14,006 nt of DNA from Amoebophilaceae bacterium (GCA_025455725.1 JALOLY010000023.1:1-14006), one strand, 5' to 3'; positions 1-9,263 are shown, numbered from the stretch's first letter. Notes: generated by a model from the sequence alone, not told the origin. A program made the numbers and translations.

Positions 1-1072
1 TTCCCGGTCGGTATTTTGCGATTCATATTTGGTTTTTGTGTCGACCAACTTCACTTAATGATGCGACTTCATTCCTTCGTCAACTACCGGTATATTTCAT
101 AGTCACAGAGAAACCCACCAAAGTTGAAGAATGCCCTAACCGACGAAACGTTACGACTTTTCTTCCGCGAAAAATACTTATCGGGTTTGGCCTACAGGGA
201 TCTTGTTTAAGAATAAGAACAGTTGTTGCGATTGCCGGAATGTGAGGGAGAGAAAGAATTTTTCGCGGTAGTATCAAATCGGCAACAAGATAAAATATTA
301 TCATTTTGATTGTGCACTTCAATGCTTAGGATATTGATTTTTAGCATGGTCTGTCTAATATGATGAGTGTTTTCTATCTACATTTAGAACAATTACTGAA
401 CATATACTACCTCCCGACAAGGCTTATAATCTATCCGAGACGTCCATTGTTGGCTTCGGTCCAACTAGTCCTGAAATAAGGTCTTGCCGAAGGATCGCTA
501 AGACTGTATTTAACAAAAGTAATCCTACTCTGATTTGCCAGAATAAATTTCACAACAAAATTCATCAGTTACACAATTAAGACAATAATGAACATGAAAA
601 GAGGCATGGGATCTAACCCTTAGTGTTTTAGTTGATGTTAACCCCTAACTTCGAAAAATAGAGTAACTCTTCTGAGTGCCCTGGCTGTGAATCAATTCAT
701 CATCTTTGTGTCGCCCTACCTGTCGCTGTTAACCTCCAAGTACCACGTGCATCTTACACCAAGCCCATTCTTGGCAGACAGAAGGAAATTTTTCAAACAA
801 GTTTCTTAGTTTATTACCTCATAATTTTTTCAAATGGCTGACATCAGCATTGCCAGCACAAATTGACTCCTAGTGTCCATGCTTTTTTGAGAAACAACGC
901 TTTTATGAGGCAGCATGAAGGGCTATACGATTACCTAGTTCATTTCTTATCTTTGGAAGGAGGTCATCTGTCATTATTGTCCCAACTTCGTCTGCTGAAA
1001 GGTAGCGGTGGCCGTGGTATACTGCATCGTAATATTGAGAGGGTTGGACTCCCTCTTTACAACAAAGCTACT
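1..1072. other. Gene-poor AT-rich region, no recognised gene
   Basis: This stretch holds no open frame that I can match to a family. One plus-strand frame is open from the window edge to base 243 (about 80 codons), and a minus-strand frame covers 80-322, but neither translation shows a domain, signal peptide or plausible composition, and both look like chance. Short minus-strand runs around 430-540 and 640-820 are interrupted by stops and could be remnants of dead genes; I could not identify them. Base composition is visibly more AT-rich than the genes to the right. The only structure I noted is an 11-bp inverted repeat at 165-175 and 258-268. It may be a graveyard of a lost gene plus the upstream region of the outer-membrane protein gene. 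Confidence 0.6.
165..268. repeat. 11-bp perfect inverted repeat, arms 82 nt apart
   Basis: CCGCGAAAAAT at 165-175 is repeated as its exact reverse complement ATTTTTCGCGG at 258-268. The flanks do not extend the match convincingly, so these are not clear IS ends. The arms could be a pair of binding sites or a long-range hairpin, but chance is possible. Confidence 0.4.
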
Positions 1073-1822
1073 GTGCTCAAGAAATATCTCTCCGTTGTTA
1101 CACTACTCACACTCCTTCCGCTTTCTTATGTTTCAGCGAAGCCCGATAAGCACAGCGATCTTTCTGAGAAGATTAAAGTGGCCATTTACCTTGGGTTGGG
1201 CATACCAGGTGGCATAGATAATACGTACAAGTACTACGATAGTGAGACCATGCAGCCCAAGGCCAAAGTGAAAATGGCGCCCAATGCGGGTATAGGCCTA
1301 GTATTAGGGTATAGCTTCATATTGAATCAATCTTATGCAATCGGCCCTGAAGTAGGGTTCGTATGGGGCACTAAGAGGCGTATGGATATTCCTCCTTCGC
1401 CTGCCTATGTGTGTGCACGACATCCCAGGGGTTACACTATAGAGGAGAGATACCTAGAAATACCCATTGCCCTTCGGTGTGAATGGGTATCCTGCAAGAA
1501 TCGCAGCTACTTATCTGTGGGATATAGCCTGGGCTACCAGCTGGACGTTTTGTTGTCTTCGCATTACATCTCATCCTTTGGCGATAAGAGAGACTTACAA
1601 CAGGATATGCCCGGTCTTGCCAGACTTTGTAGCAACTTGTGGGTAGGTGGGCATTTAAGTTTTAGTGTATATTCTGTAGAGCTTAAATTAAAATTCCCAG
1701 CAGACGCGTCAAGGAAACCGAGAAGACAATACTTGGAGCTAATGAATAAGTCTAGGGGAGCGAATGCAACTGCTGTTGAAATTGGACTAGGTATTGATAT
1801 TACAGGATGGTTTTTAGAATAG
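1073..1822 (+). CDS. PorT-like outer-membrane beta-barrel protein
   Basis: Predicted secreted outer-membrane protein of about 249 residues. From the GTG at 1073 the protein begins Leu-Lys-Lys-Tyr followed by a Leu/Val-rich segment and a Val-Ser-Ala cleavage site, a good signal peptide of residues 1-22. The mature part alternates polar and hydrophobic residues with Gly and aromatic positions, as in an eight- to ten-strand barrel. The motif YLEIPI (residues 127-132) is characteristic of the PorT/OMP_b-brl_2 group common in Bacteroidota. The frame stays open upstream to a TTG at 863, which would add 70 residues before the signal peptide; I reject that because the signal would be buried. A TTG at 977, twelve bases after a perfect AAGGAGGT, is an alternative start but would give an unusually long n-region. 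The exact role (adhesin, porin, structural barrel) cannot be told. It stands alone, with leuS 223 bases downstream on the same strand. Confidence 0.7.
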   Translation: MLKKYLSVVTLLTLLPLSYVSAKPDKHSDLSEKIKVAIYLGLGIPGGIDNTYKYYDSETMQPKAKVKMAPNAGIGLVLGYSFILNQSYAIGPEVGFVWGTKRRMDIPPSPAYVCARHPRGYTIEERYLEIPIALRCEWVSCKNRSYLSVGYSLGYQLDVLLSSHYISSFGDKRDLQQDMPGLARLCSNLWVGGHLSFSVYSVELKLKFPADASRKPRRQYLELMNKSRGANATAVEIGLGIDITGWFLE

Positions 1823-2045
1823 CCTCACTATCCAGGTGTCATGTTGTCAAAGCACAGCGTTTTTCAAACCCAGGTCTCCTAACACAAGGTCCTCTGCCCA
1901 ATGGTAAAAGATAATCACCCCCTTGCATGGACCTATACCTTCAGATGGCCTGCTTGCAATACCATGCGCACGATGAAGTTTCGGGGTATAAACGAGACTA
2001 TACGCGCCAGCAGACGGTAGAAGTAGCAACACCTATTACTAAAAA

Positions 2046-4832
2046 TTGCAACAAGTGGTACACTATAATTTCGAAGTCATAGAACAAAAGTGGCAACACT
2101 ACTGGCTTAAAAATCAAGTTTTTTGCACAAAGATCACGCAAGATCAACCCAAGTACTACGTCCTAGACATGTTTCCATACCCCTCGGGCACTGGGCTACA
2201 TGTGGGTCACGCGCTGGGCTACATTGCCTCCGACATTGTAGCACGCTACAAGCGTAGCCAAGGCTACAATGTGCTACATCCCATGGGCTTCGATGCGTTT
2301 GGCTTGCCTGCAGAGCAGTATGCCCTACAAACAGGCCAGCATCCTGCGGTGACCACCGCTCAAAACATCAAGTGCTACCAAGCACAACTACAAAGGCTAG
2401 GCCTTTCTTTTGACTGGAATCGTACATTATGTACAAGTGATGCATCATACTATCGATTTACTCAATGGATCTTTTTACAGCTATTTAACAGTTGGTACGA
2501 TACCCGTCTGCAGAAGGCTCGTCCCCTCCGAGACCTAGTGGCTTGTCTCGAAGAAAGCGGCAATACAGATGTACAGGCCGCTTGCGATGCAGCTGTGCCT
2601 ATTGTCACAGCTGAAGTTTGGCGGCAGATGGCCGAAAAGGAACAACAAGCACTTCTCCTCAAGTATAGGCTAGCTTTTTTGGAAGAAACTATGGTTAACT
2701 GGTGCCCGGAGTTAGGGACCGTGCTGGCCAATGAAGAGGTGAAGCAAGGGCTTTCAGAGCGTGGTGGGCATCCAGTAGTACGTCAAAAGATGCGACAGTG
2801 GAGCTTGCGTATTACAGCCTATGCAACACGCTTGTTGGAAGACTTGGAAGAGCTAGACTGGCCTGCTTCTGTCAAGGAAATGCAGCGCCACTGGATTGGA
2901 AAGTCACAAGGTGCAACCATTATTTTCCGGGCAATAGATGCAGACAATACAGTCCACAACATACCTGTTTTTACGAGTCGGCCCGACACCCTTTTTGGCG
3001 CGACATACCTAGCACTGGCGCCGGAGCATCCCTTAGTTCAATCGTTGACGGTATCCAAACAACAGGCAGCCGTTATGCGCTATTTAGCCCAATCAAAAAA
3101 TCGTTCGGAAAGGGAGCGATTGGCAGATGTAAAATATATCACCGGTGTATTGACAGGTACATATGCCACGCACCCTTTTACCGGTCGGTCCCTGCCTATT
3201 TGGGTAGCCGATTATGTTGTAGCAGGGTATGGATCTGGGGCAGTGATGGGTGTGCCGGCCCATGATAGCCGCGACTATGCTTTTGCACAACATTTTGACC
3301 TGCCTATCGTCCAAGTGATTGCGGGCGGTGATGTGACCAAGGCTGCCTATGAAGATAAAACCGGAAGACTTATGAACGCCGATTTTTTGAATGGACTTAC
3401 GGTGCAAGACGCCACAGAAAAAATATTGGAGAAGCTAGCGGAAAGCCAATTGGGTACGCCTACAACCACTTTTCGCTTGCGTAATGCCATCTTTAGCCGA
3501 CAGCGCTACTGGGGAGAACCTTTTCCCATCTACTATAAAGATGACATGCCCTACGCCCTTTCCGAAGACGCATTGCCTCTCACTCTTCCACCTGTCAAAG
3601 CCTACCAACCTACCTCCACAGGCCAACCACCTTTAGGCCATGCTGATAACTGGCGCACTTTGGAAGGATACCCTCTGGAGTTGAACACCATGCCAGGCTG
3701 GGCAGGGTCCAGCTGGTACTTTTTGCGGTATATGGATCCGCACAACGCAGAAGCTTTTGTGAGCCCCGACTCACAAGCGTATTGGCAGGCAGTAGACCTT
3801 TATGTGGGGGGAGCAGAACATGCTACCGGTCACCTCTTATACGCTCGCTTTTGGACCAAGTTGCTGCATGATCTAGGCTATATCAATGCCAAAGAGCCTT
3901 TTCAACAACTCATCAACCAAGGCATGATTCAAGGGAAATCTAGCCTAGCCTATCGCATTAAGGGAACCCAACAGTTTGTCAGCTACCATCTAAGAGAAGC
4001 ATATGACGCCGTGCCCATGCATGTGTCTATAGACCTGGTGAAAAACCAGGTACTGGATATAGACGCTTTCAGAAAATGGCGACCTGAACTCCAAGAAGCC
4101 ACGTTTATACTCGAAGATGGGCAGTACATCTGCGGCAGTACCATAGAAAAAATGTCTAAGTCCAGGTACAATGTTGTCAATCCAGATGCGATCATCGCAC
4201 AGTACGGGGCAGACACCTTACGGCTATACACCTTGTTCTTGGGACCACTCGAACAGTCCAAGCCTTGGGACACGCATGGCATTGAGGGGATTTCTCGGTT
4301 CTTGACCAAACTCTGGAAACTGTTCCACCACCCTGTAGGAAAGATAGATATCACAGATGCACCTGCTCCTGCCCAGGCGCTCAAGATTTTGCACAAAACT
4401 ATCCAAAAAGTACAAGAATCGATTGAGCATTATACTTTCAATACTGCTGTGAGCGCCTTGATGATTTGTGTCAATGAACTCACCGACTTGTCCTGTAACC
4501 ACCGGATGGTACTGCAAGATTTAGTCGTGCTGCTGGCACCTTTTGCTCCCCATATAGCCGAGGAGCTTTGGGAGTACCTCGGCCATCACACTAGCGTGAC
4601 CCATGCTCCTTACCCCCGCTGGGAAGCAGTCTATGTCCAAGAAGATAGTTTTGAGTATCCCATTACAGTCAATGGAAAAGTACGGACTAAGCTAACCTTC
4701 GCGTTGGCGACACCCCATGAGGAGATAGAGCAACAAGTATTGGCTCATACGAGTATCCAGAGGTGGACTCAAGGGAGGCCTCCCCAAAAAATCATTATCG
4801 TTCCTAAGCGGATTGTGAATGTGGTCGTATAG
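2046..4832 (+). CDS. leuS: Leucyl-tRNA synthetase
   Basis: Cytoplasmic class I aminoacyl-tRNA synthetase that activates leucine with ATP and loads it onto tRNA-Leu. The 928-residue frame contains the ATP-binding HIGH signature as HVGH (52-55) and KMSKS (702-706). The CP1 editing domain lies between them, with its Thr-rich segment TSRPDTLFG (near 309-317) and the GVPAHD motif whose Asp407 is the conserved editing residue. Two inserts typical of Bacteroidota LeuRS are present: about residues 155-225 after the first catalytic half, and about 630-698 just before KMSKS (containing ILEDGQYICG). The C-terminal anticodon-binding domain is complete and ends in an IIIVPKRIVNVVV tail. The first in-frame start is TTG 2046; GTG 2055 gives MVHYNFEVIEQKW, closer to relatives' N-termini, so the true start may be nine bases later. 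No Shine-Dalgarno is visible. Nothing looks broken. Confidence 0.97.
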   Translation: MQQVVHYNFEVIEQKWQHYWLKNQVFCTKITQDQPKYYVLDMFPYPSGTGLHVGHALGYIASDIVARYKRSQGYNVLHPMGFDAFGLPAEQYALQTGQHPAVTTAQNIKCYQAQLQRLGLSFDWNRTLCTSDASYYRFTQWIFLQLFNSWYDTRLQKARPLRDLVACLEESGNTDVQAACDAAVPIVTAEVWRQMAEKEQQALLLKYRLAFLEETMVNWCPELGTVLANEEVKQGLSERGGHPVVRQKMRQWSLRITAYATRLLEDLEELDWPASVKEMQRHWIGKSQGATIIFRAIDADNTVHNIPVFTSRPDTLFGATYLALAPEHPLVQSLTVSKQQAAVMRYLAQSKNRSERERLADVKYITGVLTGTYATHPFTGRSLPIWVADYVVAGYGSGAVMGVPAHDSRDYAFAQHFDLPIVQVIAGGDVTKAAYEDKTGRLMNADFLNGLTVQDATEKILEKLAESQLGTPTTTFRLRNAIFSRQRYWGEPFPIYYKDDMPYALSEDALPLTLPPVKAYQPTSTGQPPLGHADNWRTLEGYPLELNTMPGWAGSSWYFLRYMDPHNAEAFVSPDSQAYWQAVDLYVGGAEHATGHLLYARFWTKLLHDLGYINAKEPFQQLINQGMIQGKSSLAYRIKGTQQFVSYHLREAYDAVPMHVSIDLVKNQVLDIDAFRKWRPELQEATFILEDGQYICGSTIEKMSKSRYNVVNPDAIIAQYGADTLRLYTLFLGPLEQSKPWDTHGIEGISRFLTKLWKLFHHPVGKIDITDAPAPAQALKILHKTIQKVQESIEHYTFNTAVSALMICVNELTDLSCNHRMVLQDLVVLLAPFAPHIAEELWEYLGHHTSVTHAPYPRWEAVYVQEDSFEYPITVNGKVRTKLTFALATPHEEIEQQVLAHTSIQRWTQGRPPQKIIIVPKRIVNVVV

Positions 4833-4871
4833 GAGATTTTATGTTCCCACACAAGTGGCTGACACCTAACG

Positions 4872-4899
4872 AAAAACCCCCTTGAATAGGTATTCAAGG
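4872..4899 (-). terminator. Intrinsic terminator for the rpoD-trxB unit
   Basis: CCTTGAATA (4880-4888) and TATTCAAGG (4891-4899) are perfect reverse complements, giving an 8-9 bp hairpin. Read on the minus strand, the hairpin is followed by three G and then five T (4872-4876), the layout of a Rho-independent terminator. It lies about 190 bases past the trxB stop and 47 bases past the leuS stop. In the plus direction the hairpin is followed only by TCTTTAGG, so it would terminate leuS poorly. Confidence 0.55.
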
Positions 4900-5087
4900 T
4901 CTTTAGGAGCATGTTTTAATGATCCCACATCAACCCCCTATTCCTCTCACGCCTTCAAGAGGAGGTTCACAGATTGTCTGAGAATGCCGTTAAATTTTTT
5001 CCTAACGTACGTGACCAAATGCCTAACAACCCAAAGCTTAGATATTGGTTTTTACGTTGTTTCTGCAACAATATGCTAGACGCTACC

Positions 5088-6023
5088 CTAATCACCTTGC
5101 GTCGCCAGGAAGCGCTCTGCATCCAAGGCAGCCATGCACCCCGTGCCTGCAGCAGTTACTGCTTGCCTGTACACTATGTCTTGGACGTCGCCCGCTGCAA
5201 AGACGCCGGGCAGGTTGGTTTGTGTAGTACCTGGAACGGTTTGGATGTAGCCTTGAGGATTGAGGTTCAGGTAAGGAGCAAAAAGGGTGGTATTAGGCTG
5301 GTGGCCAACTGCCACAAAAAGGCCTTGGATCGGTATGTTGCTCCTTTGTTGGGTGCGGTTATTGACCACGCATACACCTGCCACTACATCCGTACCCAGC
5401 ACTTCTTCTACCTCAGTGTGCCAAAGAATCTCAATATTAGGTTTGGTCATCACACGTTGCTGCATGATGGCCGAGGCACGTAACTTGTCCTTACGCACAA
5501 GCATATACACTTGATTACAGATTTTTGATAAGTAGGATGCCTCTTCCGCAGCGCTATCTCCTCCACCTACTACAGCTACATTCCGCCCTTTGAAAAAGAA
5601 TCCATCGCAGACGGCACACGCAGAGACACCTTTACCATTTAGTCGTTTCTCAGAAGGCAAGCCCAGCCATTTGGCCGAAGCACCTGTAGCAATAATCACG
5701 GCCTTGGCCCTGACGGTTTGCTGGTCATCAATGGTTACTTGGTAGGGATAAGTAGCAAAGTCTACAGCAGTAACACTAGCTGTATAGATGGTGGTGCCAA
5801 ATCGTTGGGCCTGCCGTTGAAAGTCCAGCATCATTTGGGGACCCTGTACTCCTTCAGGATAACCTGGATAGTTTTCCACATCCGTGGTAATAACCAGCTG
5901 CCCTCCAGGTTGAGTGCCTTGGTAGAGTATGGGGGCGAGTCCCGCCCTGGCTGCATAAATAGCAGCGGTGTAACCGGCAGGCCCCGAGCCAATGATGAGT
6001 AGATTTTCGATTGCTTGATCCAT
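5088..6023 (-). CDS. trxB: Thioredoxin-disulfide reductase
   Basis: Cytoplasmic FAD enzyme that uses NADPH to reduce thioredoxin, supplying electrons for ribonucleotide reduction and repair of oxidised thiols. The 311-residue product has the usual family length. Visible features in order are the N-terminal FAD-binding GSGPAG (12-17), PGGQL (39-43), the redox-active CAVCD (Cys136 and Cys139), the NADPH-domain motif GGGDSA (153-158), the basic VRKDKLRA segment (176-183) that contacts the NADPH phosphate in the family, and the C-terminal FAD motif AAGDV (276-280). It is transcribed after rpoD with a 14-base gap, so the two are probably co-transcribed; the hairpin at 4872-4899 would end the transcript. 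The ATG at 6023 has no Shine-Dalgarno. All catalytic residues are intact. Confidence 0.96.
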   Translation of the reverse strand: MDQAIENLLIIGSGPAGYTAAIYAARAGLAPILYQGTQPGGQLVITTDVENYPGYPEGVQGPQMMLDFQRQAQRFGTTIYTASVTAVDFATYPYQVTIDDQQTVRAKAVIIATGASAKWLGLPSEKRLNGKGVSACAVCDGFFFKGRNVAVVGGGDSAAEEASYLSKICNQVYMLVRKDKLRASAIMQQRVMTKPNIEILWHTEVEEVLGTDVVAGVCVVNNRTQQRSNIPIQGLFVAVGHQPNTTLFAPYLNLNPQGYIQTVPGTTQTNLPGVFAAGDVQDIVYRQAVTAAGTGCMAALDAERFLATQGD

Positions 6024-6037
6024 GCTCTGAGGAATAT

Positions 6038-6901
6038 CTACCCCAGGTAGGGTTTCAAAGTATTGCTGCGTGAGGACTGCTTGAGCTTCTTAATTCCTTT
6101 TTCTTTAATCTGTCGCACACGTTCACGGGTCAAATTAAAACGAGCACCTATTTCCTCCAGAGTCATCGCGTGTGTACCGTTCAACCCAAAGTAGAGCAGG
6201 ATTACATCAGCTTCACGCTCTGTAAGCGTGGCTAGCGCGCACTGTATCTCTTTTCGCAACGAGTCGTTCATGAGCTCATCATCGGGTTTCTCTTCGGAGC
6301 CATTCACCAGTACATCTAGCAGGCTATTTTCTTCTCCTTGTACGAAGGGTGCATCTACCGAAATGTGTCGTCCAGAGACCTTCATGGTGTCCCGCACTTC
6401 ATTGACACTGACTTCCAGCACCTCTGCTAGTTCCTCAGTTGTAGGCTCACGCTCATACTTTTGTTCCAGCTGAGAAAAAGTCCTAGATATTTTGTTAAGA
6501 GAGCCCACTCGATTTAGGGGCAGTCGTACGATCCTAGACTGCTCTGCTAGTGCCTGTAGAATGGACTGTCTGATCCACCACACCGCGTAAGAAATGAATT
6601 TGAAGCCCCTTGTCTCGTCAAAGCGTTGCGCTGATTTAATCAGACCTAAGTTACCTTCATTGATCAAATCGCTGAGGGAGAGACCTTGGTTCTGGTATTG
6701 CTTGGCCACAGAGACTACAAAGCGGAGGTTAGCCTTGGTCAATTTTTCAAGCGCCACTTTATCGCCTGCTCTGATAAGCTTGGCCAAGACTACTTCCTCA
6801 TCGGCAGTCAATAAATCTACCTTACCAATCTCTTGTAGATACCTGTCTAGTGATTGGCTATCTCGGTTAGTAATTTGTTTGCTTATTTTCAGCTGTCTCA
6901 T
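6038..6901 (-). CDS. rpoD: Primary sigma-70 factor, Bacteroidota type
   Basis: Housekeeping sigma factor that directs RNA polymerase to promoters. The 287-residue product has no region 1.1 and begins MRQLKISKQITNRDSQSLDRY, the usual start of Bacteroidota RpoD. Region 1.2 is at about 15-45. Region 2 (about 50-125) contains NLRFVVSVAKQY, the DLINEGNLGL core-binding helix and the aromatic FKFISYAVWWIRQ -10 recognition helix. Region 3 (about 130-215) includes RHISVDAPF. Region 4 (about 218-280) contains LTEREADVIL and the -35-reading helix-turn-helix LEEIGARFNLTRERVRQI. In this phylum the factor recognises TTTG and TAnnTTTG elements instead of the E. coli consensus. The gene is first of a probable rpoD-trxB transcription unit. 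The closest match in memory is the primary factor, not an alternative sigma, because regions 2 to 4 are complete and highly conserved. Confidence 0.95.
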   Translation of the reverse strand: MRQLKISKQITNRDSQSLDRYLQEIGKVDLLTADEEVVLAKLIRAGDKVALEKLTKANLRFVVSVAKQYQNQGLSLSDLINEGNLGLIKSAQRFDETRGFKFISYAVWWIRQSILQALAEQSRIVRLPLNRVGSLNKISRTFSQLEQKYEREPTTEELAEVLEVSVNEVRDTMKVSGRHISVDAPFVQGEENSLLDVLVNGSEEKPDDELMNDSLRKEIQCALATLTEREADVILLYFGLNGTHAMTLEEIGARFNLTRERVRQIKEKGIKKLKQSSRSNTLKPYLG

Positions 6902-6956
6902 GGGAGTTCAGTTGTAACCTTTAAAATTGCGATCTTTCAATGAAAAGCAACGCTCT

Positions 6957-6991
6957 CCGGGTGTGCACTGTGGCAGGCACCCTGTGCCCGG
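6957..6991 (-). terminator. Possible hairpin after pnp
   Basis: CCGGG (6957-6961) and CCCGG (6987-6991) pair as the outer stem, and a GGCAC/GTGCC hairpin sits inside on the minus strand. The structure lies 12 bases beyond the pnp stop and 55 bases before the rpoD start. No T-run follows immediately, so it may be an mRNA-stabilising stem or a weak terminator. Confidence 0.25.
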
Positions 6992-7003
6992 CTGGGCAAT
7001 CAG

Positions 7004-9139
7004 CTAGCCGGCTGCAGCTCCAGTAGGCTTTGGCAGCAGCACTTTATGGGAAAGTCGATACTTCCCAGTTTTGAGATCAATTTCTGTGAGTTTGACTTGT
7101 ATTTCTTCTCCTTCTTCCAAGATACTTTCTAGGTCATCTACGCGCTCCCACTTCACTTCAGAAATGTGTAATAATCCGTCTTTGCCGGGCATAAATTCCA
7201 CAAAAGCACCAAAGTCTTTTACGGTCTTCACCTTACCGGTGTATACTTCTCCTACGGTAGGCTCAGCAATGAGATTCTTTACACACCGCTCTGCCTTGTC
7301 GATAGCTTCTTGACTAGGGGCGAAGAACTTGATAATGCCTACCCCATCCACTTCTTCAATGAGCACTTTGGACCCACTTTCTCGCTGTATTTCTTGGATT
7401 ATTTTGCCACCGGGACCAATGATAGCGCCGATCATATCCTTCGCAATCCGCATGGTACTGATTCTAGGAACGTGTGGCTTGTAGGCACCTCTTGGCTTGG
7501 TAATACATTCTGCCATTTTCTCAAGAATATGTAACCGCCCAGCTTTGGACCGGATCAAGGCTTCCCTCAATATTTGGTACGACAGCCCCGCCACTTTGAT
7601 ATCCATCTGGCAAGCAGTAACCCCCTTTTGTGTACCTGCCACCTTAAAATCCATATCCCCTAAATGGTCTTCGTCACCCAGAATGTCTGAAAGTACAACA
7701 TAGTTTCCCGTTGCAGGGTCTATCACTAGCCCCATGGCAATGCCAGACACGGGTGCTTTGATGCGTACTCCTGCATCCATCAAGGCCATCGAACCAGCAC
7801 AGACGGTGGCCATGGAAGAAGAACCGTTGGATTCGAGAATGTCAGACACTAAGCGAAGGGTGTAGGGATTCTCTTCTTCTGAAGGCAATACTTTCTTAAG
7901 GGCTCGCATCGCCAGGTTACCATGGCCGATCTCTCTTCTGGAGGGGCCTCTATTAGGTTTTACGTCCCCGGTAGAAAAGCCTGGAAAGTTGTAATGGAGC
8001 ATAAACTTGCTGTAGCCACTCGTCATCGCACGGTCTATAATCTGCTCATCTAGCTTGCTACCCAGTGTTACGGTTGCAAGTGCCTGGGTTTCTCCTCTAG
8101 TAAAAATGGAAGAACCATGCGCGGCCGGCAGATAGTCTACCTCTGTCCAGATGGGTCTGACTTCGTCTGGCCTTCTACCGTCTAAGCGCATTCCTCCTTT
8201 TAGCAAAGCTTCACGCACCGCCTGCTTTTCCATGTCATGAAAAAAGTGCTCAAATGCAATAAGGTCCCACGGTTGGTCTTCGGTGAGACTTTGTAGATAC
8301 GCTTGCTTGACTGCCCGGAAGGCCTCTTTGCGCTGCTGCTTGTTAGCAATTCCTTGCTGGGCCACGGTGTACACTTGGTTATACAGTGCATTGAATGCGG
8401 CTTTTTGCCAAGCAGGTGCCTCTTGATCAAGTACATGCACCGTGTTTTTTACGTCCATGCCCACAGCAGTGGCAAGTGCTTCTTGGACTTTGCAGTGTTC
8501 CTTGATCGCCTCATGGGCAAATTGTATGGCCGCTACCATCTCTTCCTCTTGCACTTCGCTCATCTCTCCTTCAACCATGAGGATACTCTCTGCAGTAGCG
8601 CCTACGATCATGTCTATATCGGCCCTTTCAAGGGCTTTAGGCGTTGGATTAACACACAGATGGCCATCTATTCTGGCGACACGTACCTCAGATATAGGAC
8701 CTGTAAAAGGTATTGGAGAAACCATCAAGGCTGCAGAGGCAGCCAGCGCTGCCAAAGCATCAGGAAGTACGTCTTCGTCGGCAGAGATGAGAGAAATATT
8801 AATCTGCGTCTCAGCTGTGTAGTTTTTAGGAAAAAGGGGCCTGATTACACGATCTACCAATCGTGCAATCAGCACTTCATGGTCGCCTAGCCTACCTTCT
8901 CTCTTGAGAAAACCACCGGGAATTTTACCTGCTGCTGCAAATTTCTCTTGATAATCTACGTAGAGGGGCAAAAATTCCGCGGCTGCTTCAGATTCCTTTT
9001 TGGCGACTACGGTGGCAAGGAGCATAGCATTACCCATTCTCACTACCACAGATCCATCGGCCAGCTTAGCCAGCTTTCCTGTTTCGAGGGTAATCGTACG
9101 GTTGTCAGCAAGTTGTATAGTCTTGACTATGGGTTGCAT
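7004..9139 (-). CDS. pnp: Polynucleotide phosphorylase (PNPase)
   Basis: Phosphorolytic 3'-to-5' exoribonuclease that degrades mRNA using phosphate and can add tails in the reverse reaction; it works as a trimer. The 711-residue product matches the family length. In order are the first RNase PH domain (about 5-140) with GGFLKREGRLGDHEVLIARL, the alpha-helical linker (about 240-320), the second RNase PH domain (about 325-550) with FTRGETQALATVTLGS, GPSRREIGHG and the metal-binding GDEDHLGDMDF around residue 490, a KH domain (about 565-615) with IGAIIGPGGKIIQEIQ, and an S1 domain (about 628-695) with GKVKTVKDFGAFVEF and DGLLHISEV. It follows rpsO by 146 bases on the same strand, the arrangement known from many bacteria, where the two are often co-transcribed and pnp is autoregulated at its leader. 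The start at 9139 is an ATG without Shine-Dalgarno. No defect is seen. Confidence 0.97.
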   Translation of the reverse strand: MQPIVKTIQLADNRTITLETGKLAKLADGSVVVRMGNAMLLATVVAKKESEAAAEFLPLYVDYQEKFAAAGKIPGGFLKREGRLGDHEVLIARLVDRVIRPLFPKNYTAETQINISLISADEDVLPDALAALAASAALMVSPIPFTGPISEVRVARIDGHLCVNPTPKALERADIDMIVGATAESILMVEGEMSEVQEEEMVAAIQFAHEAIKEHCKVQEALATAVGMDVKNTVHVLDQEAPAWQKAAFNALYNQVYTVAQQGIANKQQRKEAFRAVKQAYLQSLTEDQPWDLIAFEHFFHDMEKQAVREALLKGGMRLDGRRPDEVRPIWTEVDYLPAAHGSSIFTRGETQALATVTLGSKLDEQIIDRAMTSGYSKFMLHYNFPGFSTGDVKPNRGPSRREIGHGNLAMRALKKVLPSEEENPYTLRLVSDILESNGSSSMATVCAGSMALMDAGVRIKAPVSGIAMGLVIDPATGNYVVLSDILGDEDHLGDMDFKVAGTQKGVTACQMDIKVAGLSYQILREALIRSKAGRLHILEKMAECITKPRGAYKPHVPRISTMRIAKDMIGAIIGPGGKIIQEIQRESGSKVLIEEVDGVGIIKFFAPSQEAIDKAERCVKNLIAEPTVGEVYTGKVKTVKDFGAFVEFMPGKDGLLHISEVKWERVDDLESILEEGEEIQVKLTEIDLKTGKYRLSHKVLLPKPTGAAAG

Positions 9140-9263
9140 ATGTATTTTGTCTAATCAGGTGGGTGTATGCACTGAGAGGCTCCCTAGCATGACCGGCATT
9201 GGCATTGCTCAGAAGTCCGCCGTGGCTTCAAACGCTGTAAATCTATCCAAAGTGATAAGCACG

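Noticed and set aside
36..322. Overlapping plus and minus frames (69 and 80 codons) near the left edge
   Set aside because: They are antisense to each other, are not conserved as far as I can tell, and sit in AT-rich sequence; neither shows a domain.
4841..4885. A 14-codon frame starting ATG 4841, preceded by AGGAG just after the leuS stop
   Set aside because: It is tiny, has no conserved features and ends inside the terminator hairpin, so chance is the simplest explanation.
4974..5483. A 169-codon plus-strand frame overlapping trxB
   Set aside because: It is antisense to the intact, motif-rich trxB gene and its translation is Cys/His-rich with no family pattern.
8303..8890. A 195-codon plus-strand frame inside pnp
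   Set aside because: It lies entirely antisense to the conserved PNPase coding sequence and looks like a shadow frame.
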